Below, in pieces: positions 16,505 to 25,156 of a stretch of DNA of 64,000 nt. Made by a program: the position numbers and the translations under genes. The stretch covers positions 1-64,000 of the forward strand of contig NZ_BAGA01000111.1 of assembly GCF_000308595.1 (NCBI RefSeq). Reading direction: 5' to 3'. How positions within the stretch are numbered: position 1 is the stretch's first letter; each line of letters opens with the position of its first letter. The notes below the pieces were generated by a model. That model saw only the letters and a list, made by a program, of their open reading frames with translations. It was not told the DNA's origin and did no database searches. The stretch comes from Nocardia higoensis NBRC 100133. GTDB lineage: Bacteria; Actinomycetota; Actinomycetes; Mycobacteriales; Mycobacteriaceae.

Positions 16505-16671
16505 CCAGGAAGCCGCTCGAGGATGCGCCGCAAGGTCTGCTCGTCACAGCGATACCGCGAACCCTGGCCACCACTGGGACCGGTCCGATACGTCGAACAG
16601 CGGATCTCGCACTTGCCGGCGCCGGCGAACAGCGCAGCGCCCGGAACACGCTGCGGTAGAGAGTGATTCAT
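16477..16671 (-). CDS. Small cysteine-containing hypothetical, 64 aa
   Basis: ATG 16671 is preceded by GGGAGGAAGG at good spacing, which decides the start against the longer reading to 16875. The peptide is MNHSLPQRVPGAALFAGAGK..., with three cysteines (ECIRC-like KCEIRCSTYR and YRCDEQT), possibly a metal or redox site. It is transcribed divergently from the GntR gene and shares the intergenic region that carries the 18-bp palindrome. Function unknown. Confidence 0.6.
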   Translation of the reverse strand: MNHSLPQRVPGAALFAGAGKCEIRCSTYRTGPSGGQGSRYRCDEQTLRRILERLPGWTGRPPLR

Positions 16672-16848
16672 TCGACCTTCCTCCCTGAATAGGTCAGCGA
16701 ATCCCCCGAAGCCCGAACGGGCGAACTTGTCGTGTCGAGGTGGGCGACCGAGCGGCACACCGAGAGGTTGGCGTTGGCCGTGCCCGACTGCGATGCCCGA
16801 GTTCGGGGGAACCAGTCGAATGTAAGCTCCGCCACACAAACAGTCAAC

Positions 16849-16866
16849 CACTTTGCTAGCAAAGTG
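16849..16866. promoter_or_regulatory. 18-bp perfect palindrome, probable GntR operator
   Basis: CACTTTGCTAGCAAAGTG is its own reverse complement. It lies 14 bp before the GntR start codon and between two divergent transcription units, the classical position of an autoregulatory operator. GntR/HutC-type dimers bind palindromes of this size. Confidence 0.7.
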
Positions 16867-16880
16867 CTCTGCCATTGGTG

Positions 16881-17681
16881 ATGTCTGCTACTGATACCGT
16901 GAAGGTCGTGGCTAGCGAGATCACTGACGAGCGGTCCATCCAGACGCGGATTGCCGACGACATCCGGGCACGCATCGAACTCGGCGAGTACGCCGCGGGC
17001 GACCAGCTGCCCACCTACGACGAACTGCGGCAGACCTACCTGTGCAGCACCGGTGTGGCGCGTAAAGCCATCGACCTGCTGCGCCAACAGGGACTGATCA
17101 TCTCCAGGCAAGGCAAAGGGGTGTTCGTCCGCGAGCGAGCCCAGCCCAAACGGCACGGCATCGAGCGCTACGCCCGCAGCCGCTGGAAGACCGGCGGCAC
17201 CGCCATCCACGACGCCGAAGCTGGCAGCCAGGGACTGCCGGTCAGACAGCTCTACCGCGAGCTGGGCGAAACACCCGCGCCCGCGGTCGTCGCGACCGCG
17301 TTCGGGATCGAGGAGGGGACGCCGGTCTGGGTGCGTAAACGCACCACCGTCATCGACGGCCGTCCCCATCAGCTCGCCGATTCCTACTATCCCCTCGACC
17401 TCGCCGAAGGCACCCTGCTCACCGAAGAGAACTCCGGGCCCGGTGGTGGGTTCGCCCGCCTCGACGAAGCCGGTGAACCACTGGCCGAGATCAGCGAGGA
17501 GTGGAGCGCCCGCATGCCCAGCTCCCCGGAAAGCGTCGCGCTGCAGCTGCCCGGCGGCACCCCGGTCCTGGACCTCACCCGCATCGTCTACGACACCACC
17601 GGACGCGCGGTCGAAGTGATGCTGGCGGTGATCGCCGCCGACACCGTCCGCATGAGCTACCGATTCGCCATCCCCGACTAA
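16881..17681 (+). CDS. GntR-family (HutC type) transcription regulator, 266 aa
   Basis: The N-terminal winged helix-turn-helix spans about residues 15-85 (RIADDIRARIELGEYAAGDQLPTYDEL, GVARKAIDLLRQQGLIISRQGKGVFV). A UTRA ligand-binding domain follows, about residues 110-260 (GIEEGTPVWVRKRTTVIDGRPHQLADSYYPLDLAEG). ATG 16881 is used; GTG 16878 or TTG 16875 are possible because no clear ribosome binding site exists, so the mRNA may be near-leaderless. The palindrome just upstream suggests autoregulation and control of the divergent 64-aa gene. The aldo-keto reductase follows after 24 bp. Confidence 0.9.
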   Translation: MSATDTVKVVASEITDERSIQTRIADDIRARIELGEYAAGDQLPTYDELRQTYLCSTGVARKAIDLLRQQGLIISRQGKGVFVRERAQPKRHGIERYARSRWKTGGTAIHDAEAGSQGLPVRQLYRELGETPAPAVVATAFGIEEGTPVWVRKRTTVIDGRPHQLADSYYPLDLAEGTLLTEENSGPGGGFARLDEAGEPLAEISEEWSARMPSSPESVALQLPGGTPVLDLTRIVYDTTGRAVEVMLAVIAADTVRMSYRFAIPD

Positions 17682-17705
17682 CCAGCGCCCGGCCAGGAGA
17701 ACGCG

Positions 17706-18539
17706 ATGCAGCCTTCGATCCCCACCGTCGCCCTCAACGACGGGACCACCATCCCCCAGCTCGGCTACGGGGTGTTCCGTGTCCCCGACGACGAAGCCAC
17801 CCCCGCCGTGGCTGCTGCCCTCGAGGCCGGCTACCGCGCCATCGACACCGCCGCGTACTACCGCAACGAACCCGGCACCGGCGCCGCGATCGCCGCTTCC
17901 GGGATCCCCCGCGAGCAACTGCACATCACCACCAAGGTCTGGCACACCGACCTCGGCTACGACGCCACCCTCGCCGCCGTCGAACAGAGCCTGGCCAATC
18001 TGAAGCTCGACTGCCTGGACCTGTATCTCATCCACTGGCCGGTGCCCTCCCGCGACCTCTACGTCGAGTCCTGGCGGGCGCTGGAGAAGATCAAGAGCGA
18101 CGGCCTTGCCCGATCGATCGGCGTCTCCAACTTCCCGATCCCGCAACTGGAACGACTGATCGCCGAAACCGGCACCGTGCCCGCGGTCAACCAGGTCGAG
18201 TTGCATCCCTGGCTGCCCCAAACCGAACTCCGCGAATTCCACACCCGCCACGGCATCACCACCCAGGCATGGAGCCCCCTGGGCCACGGTCGGCTCGTCA
18301 CCGACCCGACCGTCGAACAGGTCGCCGCCCGCCACGGCAAGACCGCCGCGCAGATCCTGCTGCGCTGGAACATCGAACTCGGCAACCTCGTGATCTCGAA
18401 ATCCGTCACCTTCCAACGAATCCAGTCGAACCTCGAGATTTTCGACTTCGAACTCACCGGCGAGGACCACGACCTGCTCGCGACACTGGACAACGGAACC
18501 CGCACCGGCCCCGACCCCGCCGTCTACGGCGCCCCCTGA
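17706..18539 (+). CDS. Aldo/keto reductase (2,5-diketo-D-gluconate reductase type), 277 aa
   Basis: NADPH-dependent TIM-barrel reductase. The catalytic tetrad is visible as D47 (YRAIDTAAYY), Y52, K77 (ITTKVWH) and H110 (YLIHWP). Later features are IGVSNFPIPQLERLI, NQVELHPWLPQ and the cofactor-binding LGNLVISKSVTFQRIQSN. Length is normal. ATG 17706 has an AGGAGA site 6 bp upstream. It lies 24 bp behind the GntR gene and is its likely target; the physiological carbonyl substrate is unknown. Confidence 0.93.
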   Translation: MQPSIPTVALNDGTTIPQLGYGVFRVPDDEATPAVAAALEAGYRAIDTAAYYRNEPGTGAAIAASGIPREQLHITTKVWHTDLGYDATLAAVEQSLANLKLDCLDLYLIHWPVPSRDLYVESWRALEKIKSDGLARSIGVSNFPIPQLERLIAETGTVPAVNQVELHPWLPQTELREFHTRHGITTQAWSPLGHGRLVTDPTVEQVAARHGKTAAQILLRWNIELGNLVISKSVTFQRIQSNLEIFDFELTGEDHDLLATLDNGTRTGPDPAVYGAP

Positions 18540-18595
18540 CATACGGCCCGACCTCGATCGGTGCCCACGACGACTCGGCGAGCCCAGCTGGATGC

Positions 18596-18886
18596 TCATC
18601 CGGATCTCCGTGGGATGACCGTCTGCGGCACCACCAGCGTGCAGGCCACCGTCAACGCCTTGGCGGCGGTGCCGAAGTGCGCCAGGCTCGGTGCCAAGAT
18701 CGCCGCCGCCCGGGCCGTGTGAGCGGTGTGGGCGATCAACGTGGTCGGCATGAACGTCTGATCGTCGATGGTGAGTACGTCGGTGATGTGGCAGCCGTGC
18801 CAGGCCGCCAACTCGGCGAGGGCAGCCCGGTCGGCGGGCTCGGACTCGCTGACCGTGAGGTTCAGCACGGCGATGGCGGTGTCCAT
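18596..18886 (-). CDS. Hypothetical protein, 96 aa
   Basis: Starts MDTAIAVLNLTVSESEPADRAALAELAAWHGCHITDVLTID, an alternating beta-alpha pattern like the first unit of a small Rossmann-like or resolvase-like fold, followed by an alanine-rich helix. I do not recognise the family. The ATG lies inside the end of the upstream gene (25-bp overlap). It converges on the aldo-keto reductase with 56 bp between stops. Confidence 0.55.
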   Translation of the reverse strand: MDTAIAVLNLTVSESEPADRAALAELAAWHGCHITDVLTIDDQTFMPTTLIAHTAHTARAAAILAPSLAHFGTAAKALTVACTLVVPQTVIPRRSG

Positions 18887-19167
18887 GAATCACTTCCGAT
18901 CAGTCCGCGGTCGCGGAAGTACTGGTAGTCGTTGTCGCTGACGCGCATGGCCGCGACCCGGGTCGAGCAATGCCACGGGCACTCGCCATGCAACTGCAGC
19001 GCGTTCGCGGCATCGGCCGGTGACCGCACCGGCCAGCCCGGGTTGTCATGGCGGAGCTCCTCGGCCCGGGCCGTCGAACCGCGGATGCGGCCGATCGAGA
19101 TGACCTGGGCGGCCGACGGTAAGGGGTTCGTCTCCCGGGTATCAGGGGGCACGGCCGCCTCGTCCAC
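18862..19167 (-). CDS. Small hypothetical with H-x-x-C-P-x-H-C motif, about 101 aa
   Basis: The second half contains AANALQLHGECPWHCSTRVAAMRVSD, a helix with paired cysteines and histidines resembling that of the 75-aa protein at 2311-2538. A conserved-looking tryptophan segment (HDNPGWPVRSPAD) precedes it, a combination I have seen in short actinomycete proteins of unknown role. The start is uncertain: GTG 19167 is used, but the frame is open further upstream because the preceding gene is frameshifted into it. Confidence 0.5.
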   Translation of the reverse strand: MDEAAVPPDTRETNPLPSAAQVISIGRIRGSTARAEELRHDNPGWPVRSPADAANALQLHGECPWHCSTRVAAMRVSDNDYQYFRDRGLIGSDSWTPPSPC

Positions 19168-19189
19168 TGGTGTGATGACAGACCTCCCG

Positions 19190-19806
19190 CTATCGTCCGG
19201 CCGCGATGCCGGTGATGAACGTGCGACCGTCCCGGTCCTCGGTGGTGATCTTTTGGACGCGCGCCGCGGTGGGTGCCTGAGCGGGTATTGGGTGGTCAGC
19301 GCGACCCTCCACACCCGCTCATTGCCCTCGGTGCCGGTTCCCGCAGCCGGGCTGATCTGGACGCAGTACCGGGTCCCGACCGGGGTGTTGTCGATCCCGA
19401 GTTGGATCACCTCCGCTGCGGGAACGGCAGCGTCCGCGGTGGTCAGGGACCGAGCAGTGTGTCCTGAACGGGCCACGAAGTAGGCGTGTTCGAACGCCAG
19501 AATCACCCCCGGCCCGCTACCCGGGTCACCGACCCTGCTGCCCGAAACCGCGTCACCGCTGACCTGCTCAATGCAGCCGTCCGCCGTCCAGTCAGCCCTT
19601 TCGTCCAGCGCGAGTCTCGACCCAGCGGGGGCAGATCCAACAAGATTCTCGTGTGCACCCATGGTCGTGACCGCCAGGATGCCCACGGCGAGAGGGCCAG
19701 CAACCGCCACCGCGCGTCTCAGGAGACGCCATCGGGCGACACCCACGCGACGCACTGCTGCGGGGTCCGGCCCCGCGGTGAGCCAGTGCGGAATCTCAAC
19801 AGCCAT
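19190..19806 (-). pseudogene. DUF8176-like secreted/membrane protein, frameshifted
   Basis: ATG 19806 opens MAVEIPHWLTAGPDP, with a membrane helix at about residues 27-50 (AVAVAGPLAVGILAVTTMG) and then a domain like that of the conjugation protein at 48909-49616 (shared GVI-AFEHAY and the Y/H-C-V-I-P/ITP block). After ERVWRVALTTQYP the frame must shift for the expected end AARVQKITTEDRDGRTFITGI, which lies in another frame and stops at 19190. One G is probably missing near 19282. As it stands the open frame runs on to 18862, so the natural C-terminus is lost. Confidence 0.7.
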
Positions 19807-19854
19807 GAACCCGCCCTCCCCCATCGCTGAACAACACCGACTCGCCCCGGGCTG

Positions 19855-21171
19855 TCATCGACCGGATTCCGCGGTCGAGCCACCAACGGTCCCCACCCCA
19901 TCCAGATAGACGGGAAGCGATCGGTGCCCGTGGGAAATGAAGCTCGGCATCGGCTTCAACTCACCCGCCCCGGCAGCCAGGGTCAGTTCAGGGAACCGCC
20001 CGAACAGGGCAGGCAGCGCTTCGACGGCCTCCAGGCGGGCCAAGGCCGCGCCCAGGCAGTGATGCGGACCATATCCGAAGGAGAGGTGCTCCTTGTTGGG
20101 GCGGGCCGGATCGAACTGGTCGGGGTTGGGGTCGTGCCGGTGCGGGTTGCGGTTGGTGGCGGCGATCGCGGCGATGATCGCTTCACCGGTTCTGATCCGC
20201 ACATCAGCGATGTCGATATCGGCGACGGCATACCGCAGCGGCAGGTTCGCCACCGGCGGTGCGTGCCGCAACGTCTCCTCTACCAACTGTGACCACGTGA
20301 TGGCGCCGGTTCGCAACAGTCTCAGCAGATCGGGCCGGGTCAACACCTGATAGACCGCCTGGTCGATGAGATTGACGGTCGTCTCATAGCCGGCACTGAT
20401 CACCAGTAACAAGGTGTGGACGAGCTCTTCCTCGGAGAGCCTGTCGTCGTTGTCACGGTGCTCGATGAGCAGGCTGGTCATGTCGTCCCCCGGCTCGGCC
20501 CGGCGCCGCTCCACCAATGTGGTCAAGGTGGCGACCAGTTCGGTGAACGTGTCGTGCGGGTCGCGCTGCGGGGTGGTGGAGAAGATCTCGTCCACACACA
20601 CCCGCAGCCGCGGCTGGAGATCGTCCGGGACGCCCATCAGGGCGGTGATCACCCGCAGCGGGACCTGGGTGGCGTATTCCTCGCGCAGGTCGACCAGCGA
20701 CCCGACCGGTCGGGCAGCGAGGCCGTTGAGCAGATCGACGATGATCTGCTTGATCTGAGGCCGCAACGCAGTAACCCGGCGCGGGGTGAAAGCGGGGCCG
20801 ATGAGCTTGCGCAGGCGCTGGTGCTCTTTGCCGTAGGCGGTGAACATGTTGCGCACCGACACCCAGGTGATCAACGGCCAATCCGGGGGCACCTGCCCGG
20901 CACGGAATCGCGGCCAGTGCTGGTGGGCGTCCTTGGATACCCGCCAGTCGGTGAACAGCTCCTTGAGCACCTCGGCGTCGGTGACAGCCCAGGCAGGAAT
21001 ATCGCCGGGCAGCACCACCCGGACCAGCGGTCCCTTCTCTCGCAGCGCGATGGCCTCGCCGAGGATGTCAGTGCCGGTGACATCCAGCACCACCCGATCA
21101 GAATCAGAATCAAGCTCAGGAGCAGGGGCAGGGGCAGGGGCAGGGGCAGGGGCAGGTTGCAGATCAGTCAT
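19855..21171 (-). CDS. Cytochrome P450 (CYP154-like), 438 aa
   Basis: Complete P450: I-helix oxygen-binding motif SAGYETTVNLI, ExxR as EETLRHAPP, and heme-cysteine loop FGYGPHHCLGAALARLE. The N-terminus carries an odd Pro-Ala repeat (next entry). It uses external ferredoxin partners, none of which is encoded nearby. It follows the second P450 by 16 bp on the same strand, the order of the paired CYP157/CYP154 genes found in Streptomyces conservons, although the conservon kinase, roadblock and GTPase genes are absent. Its C-terminal half was the donor of the chimeric relic at 3.9-4.8 kb. Confidence 0.92.
   Translation of the reverse strand: MTDLQPAPAPAPAPAPAPELDSDSDRVVLDVTGTDILGEAIALREKGPLVRVVLPGDIPAWAVTDAEVLKELFTDWRVSKDAHQHWPRFRAGQVPPDWPLITWVSVRNMFTAYGKEHQRLRKLIGPAFTPRRVTALRPQIKQIIVDLLNGLAARPVGSLVDLREEYATQVPLRVITALMGVPDDLQPRLRVCVDEIFSTTPQRDPHDTFTELVATLTTLVERRRAEPGDDMTSLLIEHRDNDDRLSEEELVHTLLLVISAGYETTVNLIDQAVYQVLTRPDLLRLLRTGAITWSQLVEETLRHAPPVANLPLRYAVADIDIADVRIRTGEAIIAAIAATNRNPHRHDPNPDQFDPARPNKEHLSFGYGPHHCLGAALARLEAVEALPALFGRFPELTLAAGAGELKPMPSFISHGHRSLPVYLDGVGTVGGSTAESGR
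21121..21157. repeat. Hexanucleotide tandem repeat encoding Pro-Ala
   Basis: Six or so copies of (AGGGGC) on the plus strand, i.e. GCCCCT on the coding strand, give a PAPAPAPAPAPA run at residues 6-18 of the P450. Such a repeat can change length by slippage without shifting the frame, because the unit is 6 bp. Confidence 0.8.
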
Positions 21172-21187
21172 TGCGGTTGCCTAACAG

Positions 21188-22465
21188 TCAACGATCGGAC
21201 GAAACGGGAAGCGGCGGGGCGGGTTTGAAGACCACCGGCAGCGCTTCCAAGGACCGGTGAAACGGTCCCGGGCGCCACCTGAGTTGGTCGGCGGGGACGG
21301 CGAGTTCGATTTCAGGTAGGGCGTCGAGCAGTTGATCGATCGCATCCCCGGCGATCAACTCCGCCGGTGTGCGCGCCGGGCAGCGATGCGGTCCTGCACC
21401 GAGGCCGAGGTGAGATTCGTTGCCGTAGATGTTGCCGCCGACCACGGCCGGGTCGTTGTTGCAGGCGGCCAGGCTGATCACGATCGGTTGATGCGCAGGT
21501 ACCCACATCTTGTCGTCGATCAGCTGAGGTTGGCGGGGATAGGACATGCAGAAGTTCGCTAACGGGGGATCACGGAACAACACATGGGTGAGCGCGTCAC
21601 GCGTCGAGACCGCGCCTCCGACGACCCGGCCTCCGAAATCCGGGCGGGTCGTCATCAGCGACACCGTGTTCACTATCAAATTCGTCGATGGCTCGGTCGC
21701 CGCCGCATACAGAGTGAACAGCTGATGCACCGTCTCGGTGTCATCCAGGCCGGCGGGGTGAGCGAGCAGCCAGGAGGTGATGTCCTTGCCCGGACGGACA
21801 CGCTTGCGGGCGACCAGCTCGGCCAACGCCGTCACCGCGAGTTGATTACCCTCTGCCGCCTCGTCGGTGGTATCGAACATCATCGCCATCCCGGCAGCGA
21901 TTCGCCCGCTGATGTCGGGGTTGCAGCCGATCAACTTACTGATCACCTCGAAGACCAGCGGGAACGCGTAATCCGCGAGCAAATCCGCCTGCCCCTCGAC
22001 GCAGAACCCGTTGATCAGCCTGACGGCGGCGGCCTCGACCACCGCATGTAGCCCGACCAGGTCCACGCGATCGAGCGCATCGACGGTGGCGGACCGGTAG
22101 CGGGCGTGCTCGGCACCAGTGCTGCGCAACGCGTTCGGTCGCTTCTCCATCATCGGCAACACCGGGCACTGGGCGGAAATGTTGCGCTGCCAGATGCTCG
22201 GATCGGCGGGGAAATGCTCGGGATCGTTCAGAATCCGCAACGCGGTCCAGTAGCCGATCACCAACGTCGCCGGCACTCCGGGTGCCAGCCAAACTGGCAC
22301 CAGTGACCCGAACCGCTCCCGCATCCGCGCGTACGCGGCGTGCGGGTCGGCAGCGAAGTCAGCGGCGTAGAGCGGGACACGGACCTCGTTGTCGGCATCC
22401 ATTGGAGAATCACGCCCGACAGGGCAACGGATGGAAGGAGAAATGCCGGGTTGCACAGTAGGCAA
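21188..22465 (-). CDS. Cytochrome P450-like protein lacking ExxR (CYP157-like), 425 aa
   Basis: P450 fold with heme loop LGLGAGPHRCPARTPAELI (cysteine present). The K-helix position that should read ExxR reads HVLFRDPP, with V in place of the Glu. The I-helix reads YAAATEPSTNLI instead of AGxET. Loss of ExxR is a known trait of CYP157 members, which sit beside CYP154 genes, as here. Catalysis may be altered or absent. TTG 22465 is supported by GGGAG 7 nt upstream; ATG 22402 is the alternative. Its N-terminal third was copied into the chimeric relic at 4.4-4.85 kb. Confidence 0.85.
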   Translation of the reverse strand: MPTVQPGISPSIRCPVGRDSPMDADNEVRVPLYAADFAADPHAAYARMRERFGSLVPVWLAPGVPATLVIGYWTALRILNDPEHFPADPSIWQRNISAQCPVLPMMEKRPNALRSTGAEHARYRSATVDALDRVDLVGLHAVVEAAAVRLINGFCVEGQADLLADYAFPLVFEVISKLIGCNPDISGRIAAGMAMMFDTTDEAAEGNQLAVTALAELVARKRVRPGKDITSWLLAHPAGLDDTETVHQLFTLYAAATEPSTNLIVNTVSLMTTRPDFGGRVVGGAVSTRDALTHVLFRDPPLANFCMSYPRQPQLIDDKMWVPAHQPIVISLAACNNDPAVVGGNIYGNESHLGLGAGPHRCPARTPAELIAGDAIDQLLDALPEIELAVPADQLRWRPGPFHRSLEALPVVFKPAPPLPVSSDR

Positions 22466-22763
22466 GGGGATACTCCCGAATCAATCGAACTGCAGGCGAT
22501 GTGTTTCGTCGGAGCAGGCGTGGGGCGGCGCACTCCTTTTCTGTCCAATCTCATTGCCCACCTGACGATGCTGGTCGACACCCGGCGCCGAGGACTGAAC
22601 GTTCCATGTCGACCCGACGCCGGGGCCTGTCTTCAGCATCGCCCTGCACACCCGGCCCATACCTGAGCCATGACAGCCCACTTGGGCCCATATCCGGCCC
22701 ATTCCTCTCGCGACATCGTCTTCGTGGGGTGGAATACCGATACCGTCGGACGACGAAGGGGAG

Positions 22764-24059
22764 ATGGAGAAACGGATGGGGCAACCACGGACGAGGCTCG
22801 AACAGCTCACCACTCAAAGGGGAATCAGCACGAGCGATTTCGTACGTGAATTCAGCCGTCGTGCTGACGAACTCGGCATCGCGGCAGGAATCTCGCGCAG
22901 CGCGGTGAAACGGTGGGTGCAGGGCACGTCCGGACCACCTCGCGTCCCTGCCCGTCGGGTTCTCGAAACTTGGTTCGGTGAACCAGCATCCGTCTTACTC
23001 GGTCCGCCTCGAGTCGACACCCCTATCGCAGCCACGGAGAAGGATCTGGCAGTGAATGCAGCACACGAATCGGTGAACCACGCACTCGACGCCGCCTCGG
23101 CACTCGATCCATCCGCTCTCGAGCATCTCCATGCGGCCGCTGGACACGCTGCCTGCGCCTACTACGTGACGCCACCGCTCGATATGCTCACCGACCTTGT
23201 TCTGCTGCGTGACACCATCTATCAACAGCTCGACCGCACCCACAAGCCGCTGCAGCAAGCGGAGTTGTACCTTCTCGCTGGTCAGGTCTGCGGACTGCTG
23301 TCGTCGGTCACGTGGGACCTCGGGCTGGTCGAGGCGGCTGAGGAACAAGCACGCGCCGCTTACACCTACGGATCGGTGATCGACCATCCGTCGTTGCAGG
23401 CGTGGGCGCGTGCACTGCAGGTCACGCTCGCGTTCTGGTCAGGACACCCGCGCCGCGCCCATGCCATCGCGACGGCGGCCCTGCCTACCGCGCCGGCGGG
23501 AACCGCGCGGGCACGTCTGCATTCGGTGAACGCACGCGCGCTCGCTCTGTTGGGTGCACGTGGCGAGGTTCGATCCGAACTCGACGCCGCGACGGATCAG
23601 CTCGATCAGGCCGGCAATGACACGCTTCTCGATGCGGTCGGCGGGGAACTGTCGTTTGATCGGCCACGTCGCGCGCTCTGCGCTGGTGCCGCCTATGTCG
23701 CGCTCGGCGACGGCGACCAGGCCGAACGTGAGGCCTCAGATGCAGTCGACCTGTTCGGGCAGGTTCCCGCAGAACAGCGATGGGCACTTGGCGCACTCGG
23801 CGCCCAGGTCGATCTCGGAGCGGCACGTACCCTTCGCGATGACCTCGCAGGCGCGCAGACAGCTCTGCAGCCCGTGTTCGATCTGCCCGCCACCCGCCGC
23901 ACCGAGGCGATCGCATTACGACTGCACGCGCTGGCCCGCACGCTCGGCACCGCCCGCTATCGCGGAGCTGTCGAGGCGTTGCAGCTCGGTGCCGCGATCG
24001 AGGACTTCACCGAAGTCTCCTTGTCCCGCACGACCGGGATGAGAGCACTACCGAAGTAG
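22764..24059 (+). CDS. HTH regulator with TPR-like C-terminus, 431 aa
   Basis: The N-terminal region (about residues 8-75) holds a helix-turn-helix of the XRE-like kind seen in Streptomyces TPR regulators (RGISTSDFVREFSRRADELG, ISRSAVKRWVQGTSG). It is followed by about 330 residues of alanine-rich helix pairs resembling tetratricopeptide repeats (AELYLLAGQVCGLLSSVTWDLG, AEEQARAAYTYGSVIDHPSLQAWARAL). Such proteins (NsdA type) control differentiation or secondary metabolism; the target here is unknown. AAGGGGAG lies directly before ATG 22764; ATG 22776 is an alternative. The 298-bp region upstream is divergent with the P450 pair. Confidence 0.8.
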   Translation: MEKRMGQPRTRLEQLTTQRGISTSDFVREFSRRADELGIAAGISRSAVKRWVQGTSGPPRVPARRVLETWFGEPASVLLGPPRVDTPIAATEKDLAVNAAHESVNHALDAASALDPSALEHLHAAAGHAACAYYVTPPLDMLTDLVLLRDTIYQQLDRTHKPLQQAELYLLAGQVCGLLSSVTWDLGLVEAAEEQARAAYTYGSVIDHPSLQAWARALQVTLAFWSGHPRRAHAIATAALPTAPAGTARARLHSVNARALALLGARGEVRSELDAATDQLDQAGNDTLLDAVGGELSFDRPRRALCAGAAYVALGDGDQAEREASDAVDLFGQVPAEQRWALGALGAQVDLGAARTLRDDLAGAQTALQPVFDLPATRRTEAIALRLHALARTLGTARYRGAVEALQLGAAIEDFTEVSLSRTTGMRALPK

Positions 24060-24062
24060 AGA

Positions 24063-25094
24063 TCAGGCACCGCAGTGGTCGAGCTGAACGGCATCCCACA
24101 ACCGCAGGATGTCACGCTCGCGTGCAGGACTGATCCCCAGCTCGCCAGCACGCTCATGTTCCACTGCCGCACCGCCGGCCAGCAACCACTGCCAGGTGTC
24201 GGCGACCGTCTCGTGGATCGGCCTGCACGTGAGCCCGGCCTGCCGTGCGTGGTCGGCGTCCACAGACCACGCACCCTCGTAGGAACGCCACAACGGCAGC
24301 TCCGTCCACTGCCGAACACCTTGTTCGATGAGCCACTGTTCATCGGTCACCCACTCGAGGACGGCCGTACTGCCGGTCACGGTGGAGCAGGCCGTCAGAA
24401 GGTCTCCCATCGTGTCGCGGCCCTTCGCCACGACATTGAAGGTCCCCGTCAAATGCGGACGGAGTGCGAAAGCGGCGACATCACGTACGTCGATCGGCTG
24501 GATCGACCGTCCGGATCCCCCCGGCGCCAGCACCCGTCCACCGCGCACCATGCGTCGCAGCCACCATTCGAGGCGGCCTACGTACTCCCACGGGCCCAAG
24601 ATCACGCCCGGACGCAAGAGCAGAGTCCGGGCCGAGCCGAACACTTCGAGGACGGCGCGCTCGCATCCAGCCTTGCCGAATCCATACGTTGTCGGGCCAG
24701 GGTCGCCGTCGTATCCGTAGTCGGGCCCGGCATCCGCAGGACAGTCCAGGACCGGCGAGTCCTCTGTGAGCGGATGCGTCGGCCATCCCTCATACACCGA
24801 TACGGTCGACACCAGCACGTACCGGGTGGTGACCGGCTCCAGCGCACGCGTGAGTGCAAGCGTCTCCCGCGGCACGAACGACGACGTGTCGATCACGACA
24901 TCCCAGGGGCCGGCCTCTGCGAGCCGGACAAGGGAAGCCGGGTCGGTGCGGTCGCCACGAATCACGTTGACACCACTGACATCACTGCCGGTCCGGCCCC
25001 GCCGAAATGTTGTGACATCATGACCGCCGGCGATGGCTTGTTCGGCGATGGTTCGGCCGAGGAACCAGGAGCCGCCGAGAATCAAAAGCCGCAT
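24063..25094 (-). CDS. NAD-dependent epimerase/reductase-like SDR, 343 aa
   Basis: Atypical SDR: MRLLILGGSWFLGRTIAEQAI (GGxxFLG in place of TGxxGxxG), VIRGDRTDP, WDVVIDTSSFVPRE, YVLVSTVSVYEG and YGFGKAGCERAV (YxxxK). The GGTxFLG form is typical of the isoflavone-reductase/plastid RNA-binding-like branch found in actinobacteria, whose substrates are mostly unknown. Full length. It converges on the TPR regulator with only 3 bp between stops. Confidence 0.85.
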   Translation of the reverse strand: MRLLILGGSWFLGRTIAEQAIAGGHDVTTFRRGRTGSDVSGVNVIRGDRTDPASLVRLAEAGPWDVVIDTSSFVPRETLALTRALEPVTTRYVLVSTVSVYEGWPTHPLTEDSPVLDCPADAGPDYGYDGDPGPTTYGFGKAGCERAVLEVFGSARTLLLRPGVILGPWEYVGRLEWWLRRMVRGGRVLAPGGSGRSIQPIDVRDVAAFALRPHLTGTFNVVAKGRDTMGDLLTACSTVTGSTAVLEWVTDEQWLIEQGVRQWTELPLWRSYEGAWSVDADHARQAGLTCRPIHETVADTWQWLLAGGAAVEHERAGELGISPARERDILRLWDAVQLDHCGA

Positions 25095-25156
25095 ACCTCA
25101 TTCGTACCACTCGGCGGACACAGTTGCGCTCATGCGATGCCCTGGTCGTTGCCGAT

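Noticed and set aside
16668..18893. 741-aa leftward ORF
   Set aside because: Antisense to the GntR and aldo-keto reductase genes, both of which have full motif sets; the long frame is a by-product of GC-rich third positions.
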